64,000 nucleotides of DNA from Aeromonas eucrenophila (GTDB taxonomy: Bacteria > Pseudomonadota > Gammaproteobacteria > Enterobacterales > Aeromonadaceae): NCBI RefSeq assembly GCF_000819865.1, contig NZ_CDDF01000014.1, forward strand, positions 141,007 through 205,006. The letters are read 5' to 3'. The position numbers were made by a program, and so were the translations under genes. Shown one piece after another: positions 34,783-43,354 of this stretch. Positions within the stretch are counted from its first letter, which is position 1; each line of letters begins with the position of its first letter. The notes under the pieces were generated by a model, which was not told the origin of the DNA, ran no database searches, and was given only the letters and a program-made list of their open reading frames with translations.

Positions 34783-36129
34783 CTATCCCAGCAGGGAGAG
34801 CACATTGGCTATCTTGTTGTCGAGTTCGGCCCACTCGGCGGCGGGCTCGGAGCCCGCCACTATGCCGGCCCCGGCGAACAGGTGGATGGCCTGCTCGCTG
34901 ACGAGGGCGCTGCGGATGGCGACGGAGAACTCCGAGGTCTCCCGGCTCAGCATGCCACAGGCGCCGGCGTACCAGCCGCGATCATGGGGCTCGTGCTCGC
35001 GGATGAAGGCCAGCGCCGCCTCGCGCGGGGCGCCGCCCACCGCCGGGGTGGGGTGCAGGGCGTCCAGCAACTGCCAGTCGCAGACCCCGGGGCTGAGTTC
35101 GGCCTCGATGTCGCACTTGAGGTGTTGCAGCAGCCGCAGCTTGAGGATGCGTGGCTCGGTCAGGCTGGTACCGGTGGTGAGCGGCGCCAGCCGGCTGAGG
35201 ATGTCGGCGTGGACCAGCCGGTTCTCCAGCCGGTTCTTGCTGTCGGCCAGCAACTCGGCGGCGAGGGCGGCATCGGTCGCCTCGTCACCTGAGCGGCGAA
35301 TGGTACCCGCCAGCGCCTCGGTAAACAGATGGGGGCCTTCCCGGCGATAGAGTCGCTCGGGGGAGCAGGCGATGAAGCTCTGCTCGGGGGAGAATTGGAA
35401 GCCGAAGTGGAAGCACTCCTGGGCGTGTTGTGCCCACTGGGCCAGCAGGGACCAGGGGGAGGGAACAGGTATCACCTCCTCGTCTGTGCTGTCGCCAGGG
35501 GTGAGGCGGCTCTCCCGCGACAGCACCACCTTGGGGGTGTGCGCCTGAAACGCGGGGGCCGTGACCCGGGTCACCAGCTGCTGCCACTGGGCGCGGGAGG
35601 GGCAATCTTCTCGCTGCCAGTCGTGCTTGTGCAGCGGTGGCAGGGGCGCTTCCGGCAGCAGGGCATCCAGCGCGGCTTCGGCGGCCTGCAGCTCGGCCTC
35701 GAACTCGGCCACCCGTTCCCGCTTGGGCAACCAGAGGTTCAGGCAGAGGCTGACGCACTCGCCCCGGCGCACCAACTCGATGCGGGGCAGCACGAAGCGG
35801 CAGGGACCAAAATCCGGCCAGCCGGGCTGGGTCGGATCGAACGCCAGCCCGCCGTAGTAACGGGGGCTGTCTTCGCTGCTGGCGGCCGTGTTGTCACAGA
35901 CCCGGCGAACATCCTGCGGCTGGTTCAGTTCATGGATGCGACCGAGGGCGACATATTCGGGGCTCTGTGGGCCGCGTGCCTGCCAGTAGATGCGGGGATA
36001 GAGGGTCTGCGCCGTCAGCCAGCCCAGGAAGGAGTGCACCTCGACCGCCACGCGCAACCGCACGAAGCCACTGACATTGTTGTGACGCAGGGCGTCCAGT
36101 TGTTGCTTGATATGGGTCTGAGCCAACAT
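34783..36129 (-). CDS. menF: Isochorismate synthase, menaquinone-specific
   Basis: 448 residues. Chorismate-binding domain in the C-terminal 250 residues: FHFGFQFSPEQSFIACSPERL, TEALAGTIRRSGD, and PTPAVGGAPREAALAFIREHE with the acid/base residues. It converts chorismate to isochorismate and opens the branch. First gene of the operon, 33 bp before menD. ATG at 36129 has no strong ribosome site. The in-frame TTG at 36159 is weaker. Confidence 0.93.
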   Translation of the reverse strand: MLAQTHIKQQLDALRHNNVSGFVRLRVAVEVHSFLGWLTAQTLYPRIYWQARGPQSPEYVALGRIHELNQPQDVRRVCDNTAASSEDSPRYYGGLAFDPTQPGWPDFGPCRFVLPRIELVRRGECVSLCLNLWLPKRERVAEFEAELQAAEAALDALLPEAPLPPLHKHDWQREDCPSRAQWQQLVTRVTAPAFQAHTPKVVLSRESRLTPGDSTDEEVIPVPSPWSLLAQWAQHAQECFHFGFQFSPEQSFIACSPERLYRREGPHLFTEALAGTIRRSGDEATDAALAAELLADSKNRLENRLVHADILSRLAPLTTGTSLTEPRILKLRLLQHLKCDIEAELSPGVCDWQLLDALHPTPAVGGAPREAALAFIREHEPHDRGWYAGACGMLSRETSEFSVAIRSALVSEQAIHLFAGAGIVAGSEPAAEWAELDNKIANVLSLLG

Positions 36130-36339
36130 GGATGTCTTGTCTGAGCCGGATAGTCGCAATCGCTCTGGGGGAGGATGGCGCAGGTTGATGCCAAAGGGCG
36201 ATGATTTCCTATATATTATCTGCCCATTCTTCCATGTAAATTGCCCGAGGGAGCCTCAGCCCCCACGGAGCCAAGTATACCTAAATCCGGTTCGATAACC
36301 CTTAACACGATCAATATCTGATTGTTTGGCCAACACAAT
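36130..36339. promoter_or_regulatory. Divergent menF/menA promoter region
   Basis: 210 bp between the two start codons. It contains an AT-rich stretch with TATATTAT near 36210 that could be a -10 element. No operator could be assigned. Confidence 0.4.
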
Positions 36340-37245
36340 ATGACAAATACCTTCTCTGTGTGGTTGCTGGCGGCGCGTTTGCGAACACTGCCCCTTGCCT
36401 GTTCTTCGATTTTGTTGGGCGCCGGACTGGCTGCCAGCCGGGGTGCCTTCGACGGTGCCATCATGGGCCTCTCCCTGCTGACCGCCATCCTGTTGCAGAT
36501 CCTCTCCAACCTGGCCAACGACTACGGCGATGCGGTGTCCGGCGCCGACAACGGCGAGCGGATCGGCCCCCAGCGCGCCGTGGTCTCAGGTCTCATCACC
36601 CGCCAGCAGATGTGCGTGGCCATGGGGCTGACCGCCCTGGCGGCGGTGGTGAGCGGGCTGGCCCTGCTGATCTGCGCCTTCGGTGAGGAGTGGCAGCAGA
36701 TCCTGACCTTCGTCCTGCTGGGCGGCGCCGCCATCGTTGCGGCCATCACCTACACGGTGGGCAAGACTCCTTACGGTTATCGCGGCTTCGGCGACATCTC
36801 GGTGTTTCTGTTCTTCGGCCTGCTGGGGGTGCTCGGCTCTTATTACCTGTTCACCCACAGCCTGCAGTGGGATCTGCTGTTGCCCGCCACCGCCTGTGGC
36901 CTGCTGGCGACGGCGGTGCTCAACATTAACAACGTGCGCGACATAGAGACGGATACCGCCAGCGGCAAGATCACCCTGGCGGTGCGGCTCGGTCGCAACC
37001 GTGCCATCGCCTACCACTGGGCCCTGCTGGGGGCGGCGCTGCTGGCCACCATCGCCTTCCTGCTGATCCAGCCTGCCAGTTTCTGGCCCTGGATCTTCCT
37101 ACCCGCCATGAAGCCCCTCGCCGATGCCGCCCTCACCCTGCGTACGAGCTTCGATGGTGAGGTGCTGACGGGGGCCCTCAAGAAGACAGCCATCAGCGCC
37201 TTCCTGTTCAGCCTGCTGCTCTCCATCGGGCTGGCGCTTTCCTGA
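36340..37245 (+). CDS. menA: 1,4-Dihydroxy-2-naphthoate polyprenyltransferase
   Basis: 301 residues, UbiA-type membrane prenyltransferase with about eight to nine helices. Both Asp-rich motifs are present: SNLANDYGDAVSGADN and NNVRDIETDTASGK. It attaches the polyprenyl chain to form demethylmenaquinone. ATG at 36340 (MTNTFSVWLLAARLRTLPL) fits the family start. Divergent from menF. Confidence 0.93.
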   Translation: MTNTFSVWLLAARLRTLPLACSSILLGAGLAASRGAFDGAIMGLSLLTAILLQILSNLANDYGDAVSGADNGERIGPQRAVVSGLITRQQMCVAMGLTALAAVVSGLALLICAFGEEWQQILTFVLLGGAAIVAAITYTVGKTPYGYRGFGDISVFLFFGLLGVLGSYYLFTHSLQWDLLLPATACGLLATAVLNINNVRDIETDTASGKITLAVRLGRNRAIAYHWALLGAALLATIAFLLIQPASFWPWIFLPAMKPLADAALTLRTSFDGEVLTGALKKTAISAFLFSLLLSIGLALS

Positions 37246-37261
37246 GTTTCTTCACAATAAA

Positions 37262-37286
37262 AACGGCCCCTTCGGGGCCTTTTTTA
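37262..37286 (+). terminator. Terminator after menA
   Basis: GGCCCC/GGGGCC stem with a short loop, followed by seven T. Confidence 0.85.
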
Positions 37287-37491
37287 TTGGTGCCATTCGC
37301 GGAATTTTCCAATCAATTCAGGGCTGTTTTCACGGGCTGTACGCCAAATAGCCGTGATCCGGTCGGCAATATTGATAAATTTTCCGGGCGGCTCGCCGAC
37401 TTGTGACGGCCCCCGATTGTGGCACCTGGGGGATTGCTATAGAGATGTAACTGTACCTGGACGTATATGTAAAAACGATGAAGGGAGACTT

Positions 37492-39618
37492 ATGGACAAG
37501 TTAGGGAAACACCTTGGATGGATGCTGATGGCGCTGGTCGGTGCCAGCTCACTCGGCTATATCGCCCTCAATCGGGGCGAACAGATCAACGCACTCTGGA
37601 TAGTGGTCGCGGCGGTGTGCGTCTATCTGATCGCCTATCGCTACTACGGCCTGTTTATCGCCAAGCACGTGCTGGCGGTGGACGGCACTCGCATGACGCC
37701 GGCGGTGCGCCACAACGACGGTCTGGACTATGTGCCGACCGACAAGAAGGTGCTGTTCGGCCACCACTTTGCCGCCATCGCCGGCGCCGGCCCCCTGGTC
37801 GGCCCGGTGCTCGCGGCCCAGATGGGCTACCTGCCCGGCATGCTCTGGCTGCTGGCCGGGGTGGTGCTGGCGGGGGCGGTGCAGGACTTCATGGTGCTGT
37901 TCGTCTCCACCCGCCGCGATGGCCGCTCCCTCGGTGAGCTGGTCAAGGCGGAGATGGGGCCGACGGCTGGCGTCATCGCCCTCATCGCCACCTTCATGAT
38001 CATGGTGATCATCCTGGCGGTGCTGGCGATGATAGTGGTCAAGGCGCTGGCCCACAGCCCCTGGGGCACCTACACCGTGGCCTTCACCATACCGCTCGCC
38101 ATCTTCATGGGGATCTACACCCGCTACCTGAGGCCAGGGCGCATCGGTGAGGTCTCCATCATAGGCCTGGTGTGCCTGATCTTCGCCATCGTCTCCGGTG
38201 GCTGGGTGGCCGAGAGCGAGACCTGGGCGCCCTATTTTGACTTCGACGGGGTGCAGCTGACCTGGATGCTGGTGGGCTACGGCTTCGTCGCCTCTGTGCT
38301 GCCGGTCTGGCTGCTGCTGGCGCCGCGGGATTATCTCTCCACCTTCCTCAAGATCGGCACCATAGTGGGTCTGGCCATCGGCATACTGGTGACCCAGCCA
38401 ACCCTGCAGATGCCGGCGCTGACCCAGTTCATCGACGGCACAGGTCCGGTCTGGGCCGGGGATCTGTTCCCCTTCCTGTTCATCACCATCGCCTGTGGCG
38501 CCGTCTCCGGCTTCCACGCGCTGATCGCCTCCGGCACCACCCCCAAGATGCTGGCCAACGAGAACCAGGCCTGCTTCATCGGTTACGGTGGCATGCTGAT
38601 GGAATCTTTCGTCGCCATCATGGCGCTGGTGGCGGCCTGCGTCATCGATCCGGGCGTCTACTTCGCCATGAACAGCCCCATGGCGGTGCTGGCACCGGCG
38701 GGCACCGCAGACGTGGTGGTCTCCGCCGCCGCCGTGGTGAGCAGCTGGGGCTTCCAGATCACCCCGGACACCTTGACCCGTATCGCCAGCGAAGTGGGTG
38801 AGCAGAGCATCATCTCCCGCGCCGGTGGCGCCCCGACCCTGGCGGTCGGCATGGCCTACATACTGCACGGTGCCCTCGGCGGCTTGATGAACGTCGCCTT
38901 CTGGTATCACTTCGCCATTCTGTTCGAGGCGTTGTTCATCCTCACCGCGGTGGACGCCGGTACCCGGGCTGCCCGCTTCATGCTGCAGGATCTGATGGGG
39001 GTCATCTCTCCCTCCCTCAAGCGCACCGACTCCCTGCCGGCCAACCTGCTCGCCACCGCCCTGTGCGTGCTGGCCTGGGGTTACTTCTTGCATCAGGGGG
39101 TGGTGGATCCGCTCGGTGGCATCAATACCCTGTGGCCGCTGTTTGGTATCGCGAACCAGATGCTGGCGGGTATGGCACTGATGCTCTGTGCCGTGGTGCT
39201 GTTCAAGATGAAGCGTCAGGCCTATGCCTGGGTGGCGCTGCTGCCCACCAGCTGGCTGCTGATCTGTACCCTGACCGCCGGTTGGGAGAAGACCTTCAGC
39301 GACAATCCCAAGCTCGGCTTCCTGGCCATCGCCAACAAGTTCCAGGGGATGATCGACAGCGGCACCATCCCGGCTCAGTACACCGAATCCCAACTGGCCC
39401 AGCTGGTATTCAACAACCGGCTGGATGCGGGCTTGACGATGTTCTTCATGCTGGTGGTGGTGGTGCTCGCCGCCTTCTCGGTCAAGACGGCTCTCAAGGC
39501 GCTGCAAAACCCGCAGCCGACCGCCAACGAGACCCCCTATCAGCCGATGCCGGCGGGCAAGGGGACGGCTCAGCCCAAGTCTGATGACGACGGCGATCTG
39601 GCCCCGAGCCTCAAGTAA
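37492..39618 (+). CDS. btsT: CstA-family pyruvate transporter
   Basis: 708 residues with about 16-18 membrane helices. It closely follows E. coli BtsT (YjiY) along its length: RGEQINALWIVVA, LFGHHFAAIAGAGPLVGPVLAAQMGYLPG, CGAVSGFHALIASGTTPKML, GGAPTLAVG and KRTDSLPA. BtsT is a pyruvate/H+ symporter used on nutrient change; CstA is the paralogous peptide transporter. ATG at 37492 follows AAGGGAG. First gene of btsT-yjiX-yjiA, the same order as E. coli. The 246-bp leader has no site I can assign, apart from a possible CRP half-site near 37412. Confidence 0.93.
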   Translation: MDKLGKHLGWMLMALVGASSLGYIALNRGEQINALWIVVAAVCVYLIAYRYYGLFIAKHVLAVDGTRMTPAVRHNDGLDYVPTDKKVLFGHHFAAIAGAGPLVGPVLAAQMGYLPGMLWLLAGVVLAGAVQDFMVLFVSTRRDGRSLGELVKAEMGPTAGVIALIATFMIMVIILAVLAMIVVKALAHSPWGTYTVAFTIPLAIFMGIYTRYLRPGRIGEVSIIGLVCLIFAIVSGGWVAESETWAPYFDFDGVQLTWMLVGYGFVASVLPVWLLLAPRDYLSTFLKIGTIVGLAIGILVTQPTLQMPALTQFIDGTGPVWAGDLFPFLFITIACGAVSGFHALIASGTTPKMLANENQACFIGYGGMLMESFVAIMALVAACVIDPGVYFAMNSPMAVLAPAGTADVVVSAAAVVSSWGFQITPDTLTRIASEVGEQSIISRAGGAPTLAVGMAYILHGALGGLMNVAFWYHFAILFEALFILTAVDAGTRAARFMLQDLMGVISPSLKRTDSLPANLLATALCVLAWGYFLHQGVVDPLGGINTLWPLFGIANQMLAGMALMLCAVVLFKMKRQAYAWVALLPTSWLLICTLTAGWEKTFSDNPKLGFLAIANKFQGMIDSGTIPAQYTESQLAQLVFNNRLDAGLTMFFMLVVVVLAAFSVKTALKALQNPQPTANETPYQPMPAGKGTAQPKSDDDGDLAPSLK

Positions 39619-39629
39619 ACGAGTCACCA

Positions 39630-39653
39630 GGCCGGCACCCCGGGGTGCCGGCC
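39630..39653 (+). terminator. Intercistronic perfect palindrome between btsT and yjiX
   Basis: Two 12-nt arms, GGCCGGCACCCC and its complement, directly abutting, followed by TCATTGAT. It could fold into a strong hairpin that terminates some transcripts or protects the btsT message end. Confidence 0.55.
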
Positions 39654-39678
39654 TCATTGATAGCCCCAAGGAGCTAGC

Positions 39679-39876
39679 ATGTTCGATACCCTGGCCAAGG
39701 CGGGCAAGTATCTGGGCCAGACCGCCAGACTGATGGTGGGCGTGCCCGATTACGACAACTACGTGCAGCACATGCGGCTGACTCACCCCGAGCAGACCCC
39801 CATGAGCCACGACGAGTTCTTTCGCGAACGCCAGGATGCCCGCTACGGCGGCAAGAATGGCGGGCGCTGCTGCTAA
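39679..39876 (+). CDS. yjiX: YbdD/YjiX family small protein
   Basis: 65 residues. The family pattern G-x-x-x-Y-x-x-Y-V-x-H-M is present ([37 protein letters not shown]), ending with GGRCC. It always lies next to CstA/BtsT transporters and is thought to assist them, but no biochemical activity is established. AAGGAG precedes the ATG. Confidence 0.92.
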   Translation: MFDTLAKAGKYLGQTARLMVGVPDYDNYVQHMRLTHPEQTPMSHDEFFRERQDARYGGKNGGRCC

Positions 39877-39902
39877 TACTCTGCCATCACAGGACTCCCA
39901 TC

Positions 39903-40916
39903 ATGACGCAAGCTGTAGCGGTCACCTTGCTGACCGGTTTTCTCGGCGCCGGCAAGACCACCCTGCTCAACCACTTCCTGCGCCACCAGGCCAACGCCTC
40001 CGTGGCCATCCTCGAGAACGAGTTCGGCGCCGCCAATATCGACGGCGACCTGCTGCAAAGGGGGGATGGGATCAGCGTGGTGGAGCTCAGCAACGGCTGC
40101 GTCTGTTGCAGCGTGCGCGGTGAGTTTCGCGCCGCCCTGGCCGATCTGCTGGCCCGCCGGGCCGCGGGGGAATTGCAGTTCGAGCGGCTGATCGTCGAGA
40201 CCACGGGGCTCGCCGACCCGGCTCCCATCATCCAGACCTTCTTCGTCGAAGAAGAGTTACGGGATGCCCTGCGTCTGGATGCGGTCGTGACCCTGGCCGA
40301 TTGCGAGCACATAGCCCGCCAGCTGGACGTGCATCCGGTGGCGGCGGCCCAGCTCGGCTTTGCGGATCGCATCCTGCTCACCAAGACCGACAGGGTGGAC
40401 GAGGGGATGCGGGCGGCCGCCATCGCCCGCGTACACAGGATCAACCCCAGGGCGCAGATCCTCGACATAGTGCAGGGGGAGTGCCCGGCCGCACTCTGGC
40501 TGGACCTCGATGCCTTCACCCTCAGCGACGAGCTGAACCTGATCCCGGGCCTAAACATAGTGCGGGCCGGACGCCAGGGCTTCGAGGCCTTCTCGCCGCT
40601 CTCGGCCCAGCCCCGCTCCTGGCACGACGCCATCTCGGCCCAGCTGTTCGAGGGGGGCGAGCTGGATCTGAAGCGGATCGGCGCCTTTATGGAGCAGTGC
40701 ATCGATCAACATGGCAACGACATGCTGCGCTACAAGGGGGTGCTGGCCATCGCCGGGGAGCCGCGCCGGCTGATAGTGCAGGGGGTGCACAAGGTAGCGG
40801 GGTTCGACTACGGCTCCCCCTGGGGGGAGGAAGTACCGCAGTCCAGGCTGGTGATCATCGGTCGCTACCTGCCCGTCGCCGAGTTGCGCGCAGGCTTTGC
40901 CGCGGCGCAAGGATGA
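39903..40916 (+). CDS. yjiA: CobW/COG0523-type GTPase
   Basis: 337 residues. Walker A GFLGAGKTTLLNHFL at 13-27, the metal-binding C-x-C-C motif in SNGCVCCSVRGE, guanine specificity LTKTDRV and a C-terminal CobW domain. G3E GTPases act in metal handling. In E. coli yjiA follows yjiX and btsT, as here. Located 26 bp after yjiX, so cotranscription is likely. Confidence 0.93.
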   Translation: MTQAVAVTLLTGFLGAGKTTLLNHFLRHQANASVAILENEFGAANIDGDLLQRGDGISVVELSNGCVCCSVRGEFRAALADLLARRAAGELQFERLIVETTGLADPAPIIQTFFVEEELRDALRLDAVVTLADCEHIARQLDVHPVAAAQLGFADRILLTKTDRVDEGMRAAAIARVHRINPRAQILDIVQGECPAALWLDLDAFTLSDELNLIPGLNIVRAGRQGFEAFSPLSAQPRSWHDAISAQLFEGGELDLKRIGAFMEQCIDQHGNDMLRYKGVLAIAGEPRRLIVQGVHKVAGFDYGSPWGEEVPQSRLVIIGRYLPVAELRAGFAAAQG

Positions 40917-40929
40917 GGAGCCACCGCCG

Positions 40930-41148
40930 ATGCGCGCATCACTGAGAGAGAAGATGATCCGGGTCTGCCACCAGAAAATCGCCCAGAAGGGGGAGGGGGT
41001 GGGTGTCTCCTTCTATGCGTTTTTTGCCAACAAGAATGAGGATCCTGCACTCTTGATGGAGGCCGCCACCTGGTGGATCCAGACTCATGAGCTAGACCAT
41101 TTCGAGAAGGCCAGCAAGATCATCAGGTTGGTGGAGGCCACCGCCTAG
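40930..41148 (+). CDS. Small conserved protein downstream of yjiA
   Basis: 72 residues, family not confirmed. The sequence MRASLREKMIRVCHQKIAQK is followed by GVSFYAFFANKNEDPALLMEAATWWIQTHELDHFEKASKI, mixed alpha/beta and without a signal. GAGGAG lies nine bases before ATG 40930, only 13 bp after yjiA, so it is probably the fourth gene of the btsT operon. The 11 additional in-frame residues upstream overlap yjiA and are unlikely. Confidence 0.75.
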   Translation: MRASLREKMIRVCHQKIAQKGEGVGVSFYAFFANKNEDPALLMEAATWWIQTHELDHFEKASKIIRLVEATA

Positions 41149-41161
41149 GACAAGATCAATC

Positions 41162-41190
41162 AAGAAGGGCTCCTTATGGGAGCCCTTCTT
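41162..41190. terminator. Terminator
   Basis: AAGAAGGGCTCC/GGAGCCCTTCTT stem with a 5-nt loop, weak T tail. Likely ends the btsT operon and possibly the converging PepSY gene. Confidence 0.65.
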
Positions 41191-41236
41191 GCATTAGTAG
41201 AACTGATGGCCAAGGCCGCCGTGGAGGCCTGATGGC

Positions 41237-42634
41237 TCAACTGCTCTGCGCCGCTTCGGTTTCCCGGCGGGAGAAGATCAGCGTGTCCAGCAGCCAGATG
41301 ACGATCATGGAGGCGCCGACCAGCGGGAATGCGATCCCGAGCAGTACCAGCACGGCGATGGCACCACGCATCGGCGGCAGCTTGGCGGGCAGGGGCGGGG
41401 CGGCGAGCCGGCCTTGCGGGCGGCGGCTCCACCAGATCCAGAGCCCGCTCACCGCGCTCAGCAATACCATCAGGCAGATGATCAGCATGACGAGCTGGTG
41501 GGGCCAGCCGTAGAGCTTGCCGGTGTGCAGCATGACGCCGGTTTCCACCGTCTTGGCAACCGGGCCGTAATCCTGCCAGCGCACGTCGGCCAGCACCTTG
41601 CCGCTGTACTGATCGATGTGCAGAGTGGCGTCGTTGCGCGGATCGTCGGCGAACAGGGCTATGGTGTAGACGCCGCTCTCGCCGGCGGGCGGGGTGATGC
41701 TGTAACCCGGGGTGACCTTGCGCTCGCTGGCGAGCTCCACCACCTGCTGCAGCGGGATGCGATGGCTCGGCATCACCATGCCCTCATGCCCGGCACCGTG
41801 GTTCATGGCGCTGTGATCGTGGCCCTCGGCGGCTGGCTGCGAGCTCGGCATGGGCATGGTCTCAGCCCCCCAGGGGACGGTCTGCGCATGAGCCTGGTTG
41901 AGGCTGCGGGTGAGGGGGGCGGATTTCGGTACCTCGTTCCACATGGCCGCCGGGAAACGATTCCAGACGCTGGCGAACTGATCGCCCCAGAAACCGGTCC
42001 AGGTCATGCCGCTGAGCAGCAGCAACAGCAGGAAGCCCGCCCCCCAGAAGCCGACCACGGCGTGCAGATCCCGCCACCAGAGGCGTCCACGCTGGCTCAT
42101 TCTGGGCCAGAGGATGCCGCCGACACCGGGGCCCTTGCGCGGCCACCACAGGTAGAGGCCGCTGATGAGCAGCACTATGCCCCAGCCGGCGGCCAGCTCT
42201 ATCAGGCGATCCCCCGTGGGGCCGATCAGCAGCTCGGCGTGCAGGGCGCGCGCCACCGCTTGCAGGTTCCACTTGTTGTCCATGGTGCCGAGCAGGGCGC
42301 CGCTGGCGGGATCCATGAACAGGGTCAGCTCGTTGCCCTGCTGGCGGACGATGAACTGGGCGCTCTGATCCGGGGTCGCGGGAGGCAGGTACTTGCTGAG
42401 GCTGGCATCCGGCATGGCGATCATCGCCTTGGCCAGCAACTGATCGGCGCTCAGGGTTTGGCTAGCGGGGACCACCTTCATCAACTCGGGATACATGATG
42501 TTGTCGAGCTGGGGTTTGAACAGATACACCATGCCGGTGAGGGAGAGCAGGATCAGGAAGGGCGCGACGAAGAGACCGGCGTAGAAGTGCCAGCGCCAGA
42601 TCCTCTGGTAATGATTCGCATCGTGAGTTTTCAT
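41237..42634 (-). CDS. PepSY-associated membrane protein with a His/Met-rich loop
   Basis: 465 residues. Four main membrane helices (about 16-38, 155-175, 199-225, 385-410) plus a C-terminal pair fit the PepSY-TM family (PiuB-like), many of which are linked to iron or other metal/siderophore use and ferric reduction. Paired His residues in the helices (WRWHFYAGL, HAELL, RDLHAVVGF, MLHTGKLYGWPHQL) could hold haem. The periplasmic loop near 290-310 is rich in His and Met (EGHDHSAMNHGAGHEG), a metal-binding composition. ATG at 42634 has AAGGA seven bases upstream. A TTTTATT/AATAAAA inverted repeat lies at 42707-42726. Confidence 0.8.
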   Translation of the reverse strand: MKTHDANHYQRIWRWHFYAGLFVAPFLILLSLTGMVYLFKPQLDNIMYPELMKVVPASQTLSADQLLAKAMIAMPDASLSKYLPPATPDQSAQFIVRQQGNELTLFMDPASGALLGTMDNKWNLQAVARALHAELLIGPTGDRLIELAAGWGIVLLISGLYLWWPRKGPGVGGILWPRMSQRGRLWWRDLHAVVGFWGAGFLLLLLLSGMTWTGFWGDQFASVWNRFPAAMWNEVPKSAPLTRSLNQAHAQTVPWGAETMPMPSSQPAAEGHDHSAMNHGAGHEGMVMPSHRIPLQQVVELASERKVTPGYSITPPAGESGVYTIALFADDPRNDATLHIDQYSGKVLADVRWQDYGPVAKTVETGVMLHTGKLYGWPHQLVMLIICLMVLLSAVSGLWIWWSRRPQGRLAAPPLPAKLPPMRGAIAVLVLLGIAFPLVGASMIVIWLLDTLIFSRRETEAAQSS

Positions 42635-42706
42635 CTCTGATCCTTGCGGCGGTGAGAAAGGTTGCTGCAGGTGGAACCTTTGGTGGCGCGGATGATAGCA
42701 GCAACG

Positions 42707-42726
42707 TTTTATTAACTGCAATAAAA
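42707..42726 (-). promoter_or_regulatory. AT-rich inverted repeat upstream of the PepSY gene
   Basis: TTTTATT, six bases, AATAAAA, located about 73 bp before the start codon. Could be an operator; it is not a recognisable Fur box. Confidence 0.35.
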
Positions 42727-42825
42727 CATAGCATGCCACTCCATGGCCGGATGCCGAGCCAGGCGGCGGTTGGCAGAGTGCGGCAGAGCCCGGGTTAGCC
42801 GGGGCTCGTCTGGAAAGGAGCCTCG

Positions 42826-42940
42826 TTATTGACCGCCAGGAGGGGCGGCCTTGTCGATGCAGTCGGGTTCACCCATCTCGAACTCGCGGTAGATGAGGGG
42901 CGCACCTCATGGAGGCGGCACATCAGATGATGGGTGATCC
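42826..42940 (-). pseudogene. Remnant of a ykgJ-like 3' end
   Basis: On the minus strand this region matches the 3' part of the adjacent intact gene (42983-43070, offset 130), including the exact 29-nt run ending in the codons for C-I-D. One base is lost relative to the intact copy (CGCCCC-TC versus CGCCCTTTAATC), which shifts the frame. After the shared part it has its own different ending (codons for D-K-A-A-P-P-G-G-Q and TAA at 42826-42828). So it is the tail of a different allele, not a precise duplicate. Confidence 0.75.
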
Positions 42941-42949
42941 ATTAGGGGG

Positions 42950-43240
42950 TTAGTTCAGCGTGATAAACCACTTGTCCCGCTCGTCGATGCAGTCGGGTTC
43001 ACCCATCTCGAACTCACGGCAGATTAAAGGGCGTACCTCGTAGATGCGGCACATCATGGTGTTGCGATCCAGCGCCGCACACCAGCCATCTTCCAGCCGG
43101 TGCATCACGGGCACCTGTCCCTCTATCTCGTCCACGTAGCGATCCGGCACGCCGGTATCGGTAAATAGCATCACTTCGAGGCGGCAGCAGCAGGCTTCGC
43201 AGTTCTGGCAGCTGACCTCGGCTTGGGGTTGTTTGTTCAT
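42950..43240 (-). CDS. YkgJ-type cysteine-cluster protein
   Basis: 96 residues. The N-terminal CQNCEACCCRLE and later Cys in DGWCAAL, MMCRIYEVRPLICREFE and EPDCID form the CxxCxxCC...C...C...C pattern of the YkgJ/CxxCxxCC family, thought to bind a metal or Fe-S cluster. Function unknown. ATG at 43240 is preferred over 10 upstream in-frame residues. Followed by a remnant of another copy of its 3' end. Confidence 0.85.
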   Translation of the reverse strand: MNKQPQAEVSCQNCEACCCRLEVMLFTDTGVPDRYVDEIEGQVPVMHRLEDGWCAALDRNTMMCRIYEVRPLICREFEMGEPDCIDERDKWFITLN

Positions 43241-43276
43241 CTCTGTTGTCCGTGCTATGGGGTGGCACATTCCTGA

Positions 43277-43304
43277 TAAAAAACAGGCGCCTGCAAGAGG
43301 CGCC
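43277..43304 (-). terminator. Terminator of dbpA
   Basis: GGCGCC/GGCGCC arms with a loop TCTTGCA as read on the minus strand, followed by TGTTTTTT. It lies about 50 bp after the dbpA stop. Confidence 0.75.
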
Positions 43305-43354
43305 CGTGCTGTGGTCAGTGAGAAGTCGGGCAGCTACGCCGCCCGGCGCCTTCT

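Noticed and set aside
37405-37440. CRP site before btsT (TGTGACGGCCCCC...)
   Set aside because: Only one half-site matches and the second half is not symmetric.
37549-39810. Minus-strand open frame of 753 codons
   Set aside because: Antisense to btsT and yjiX. His/Gln/Asp-rich shadow sequence.
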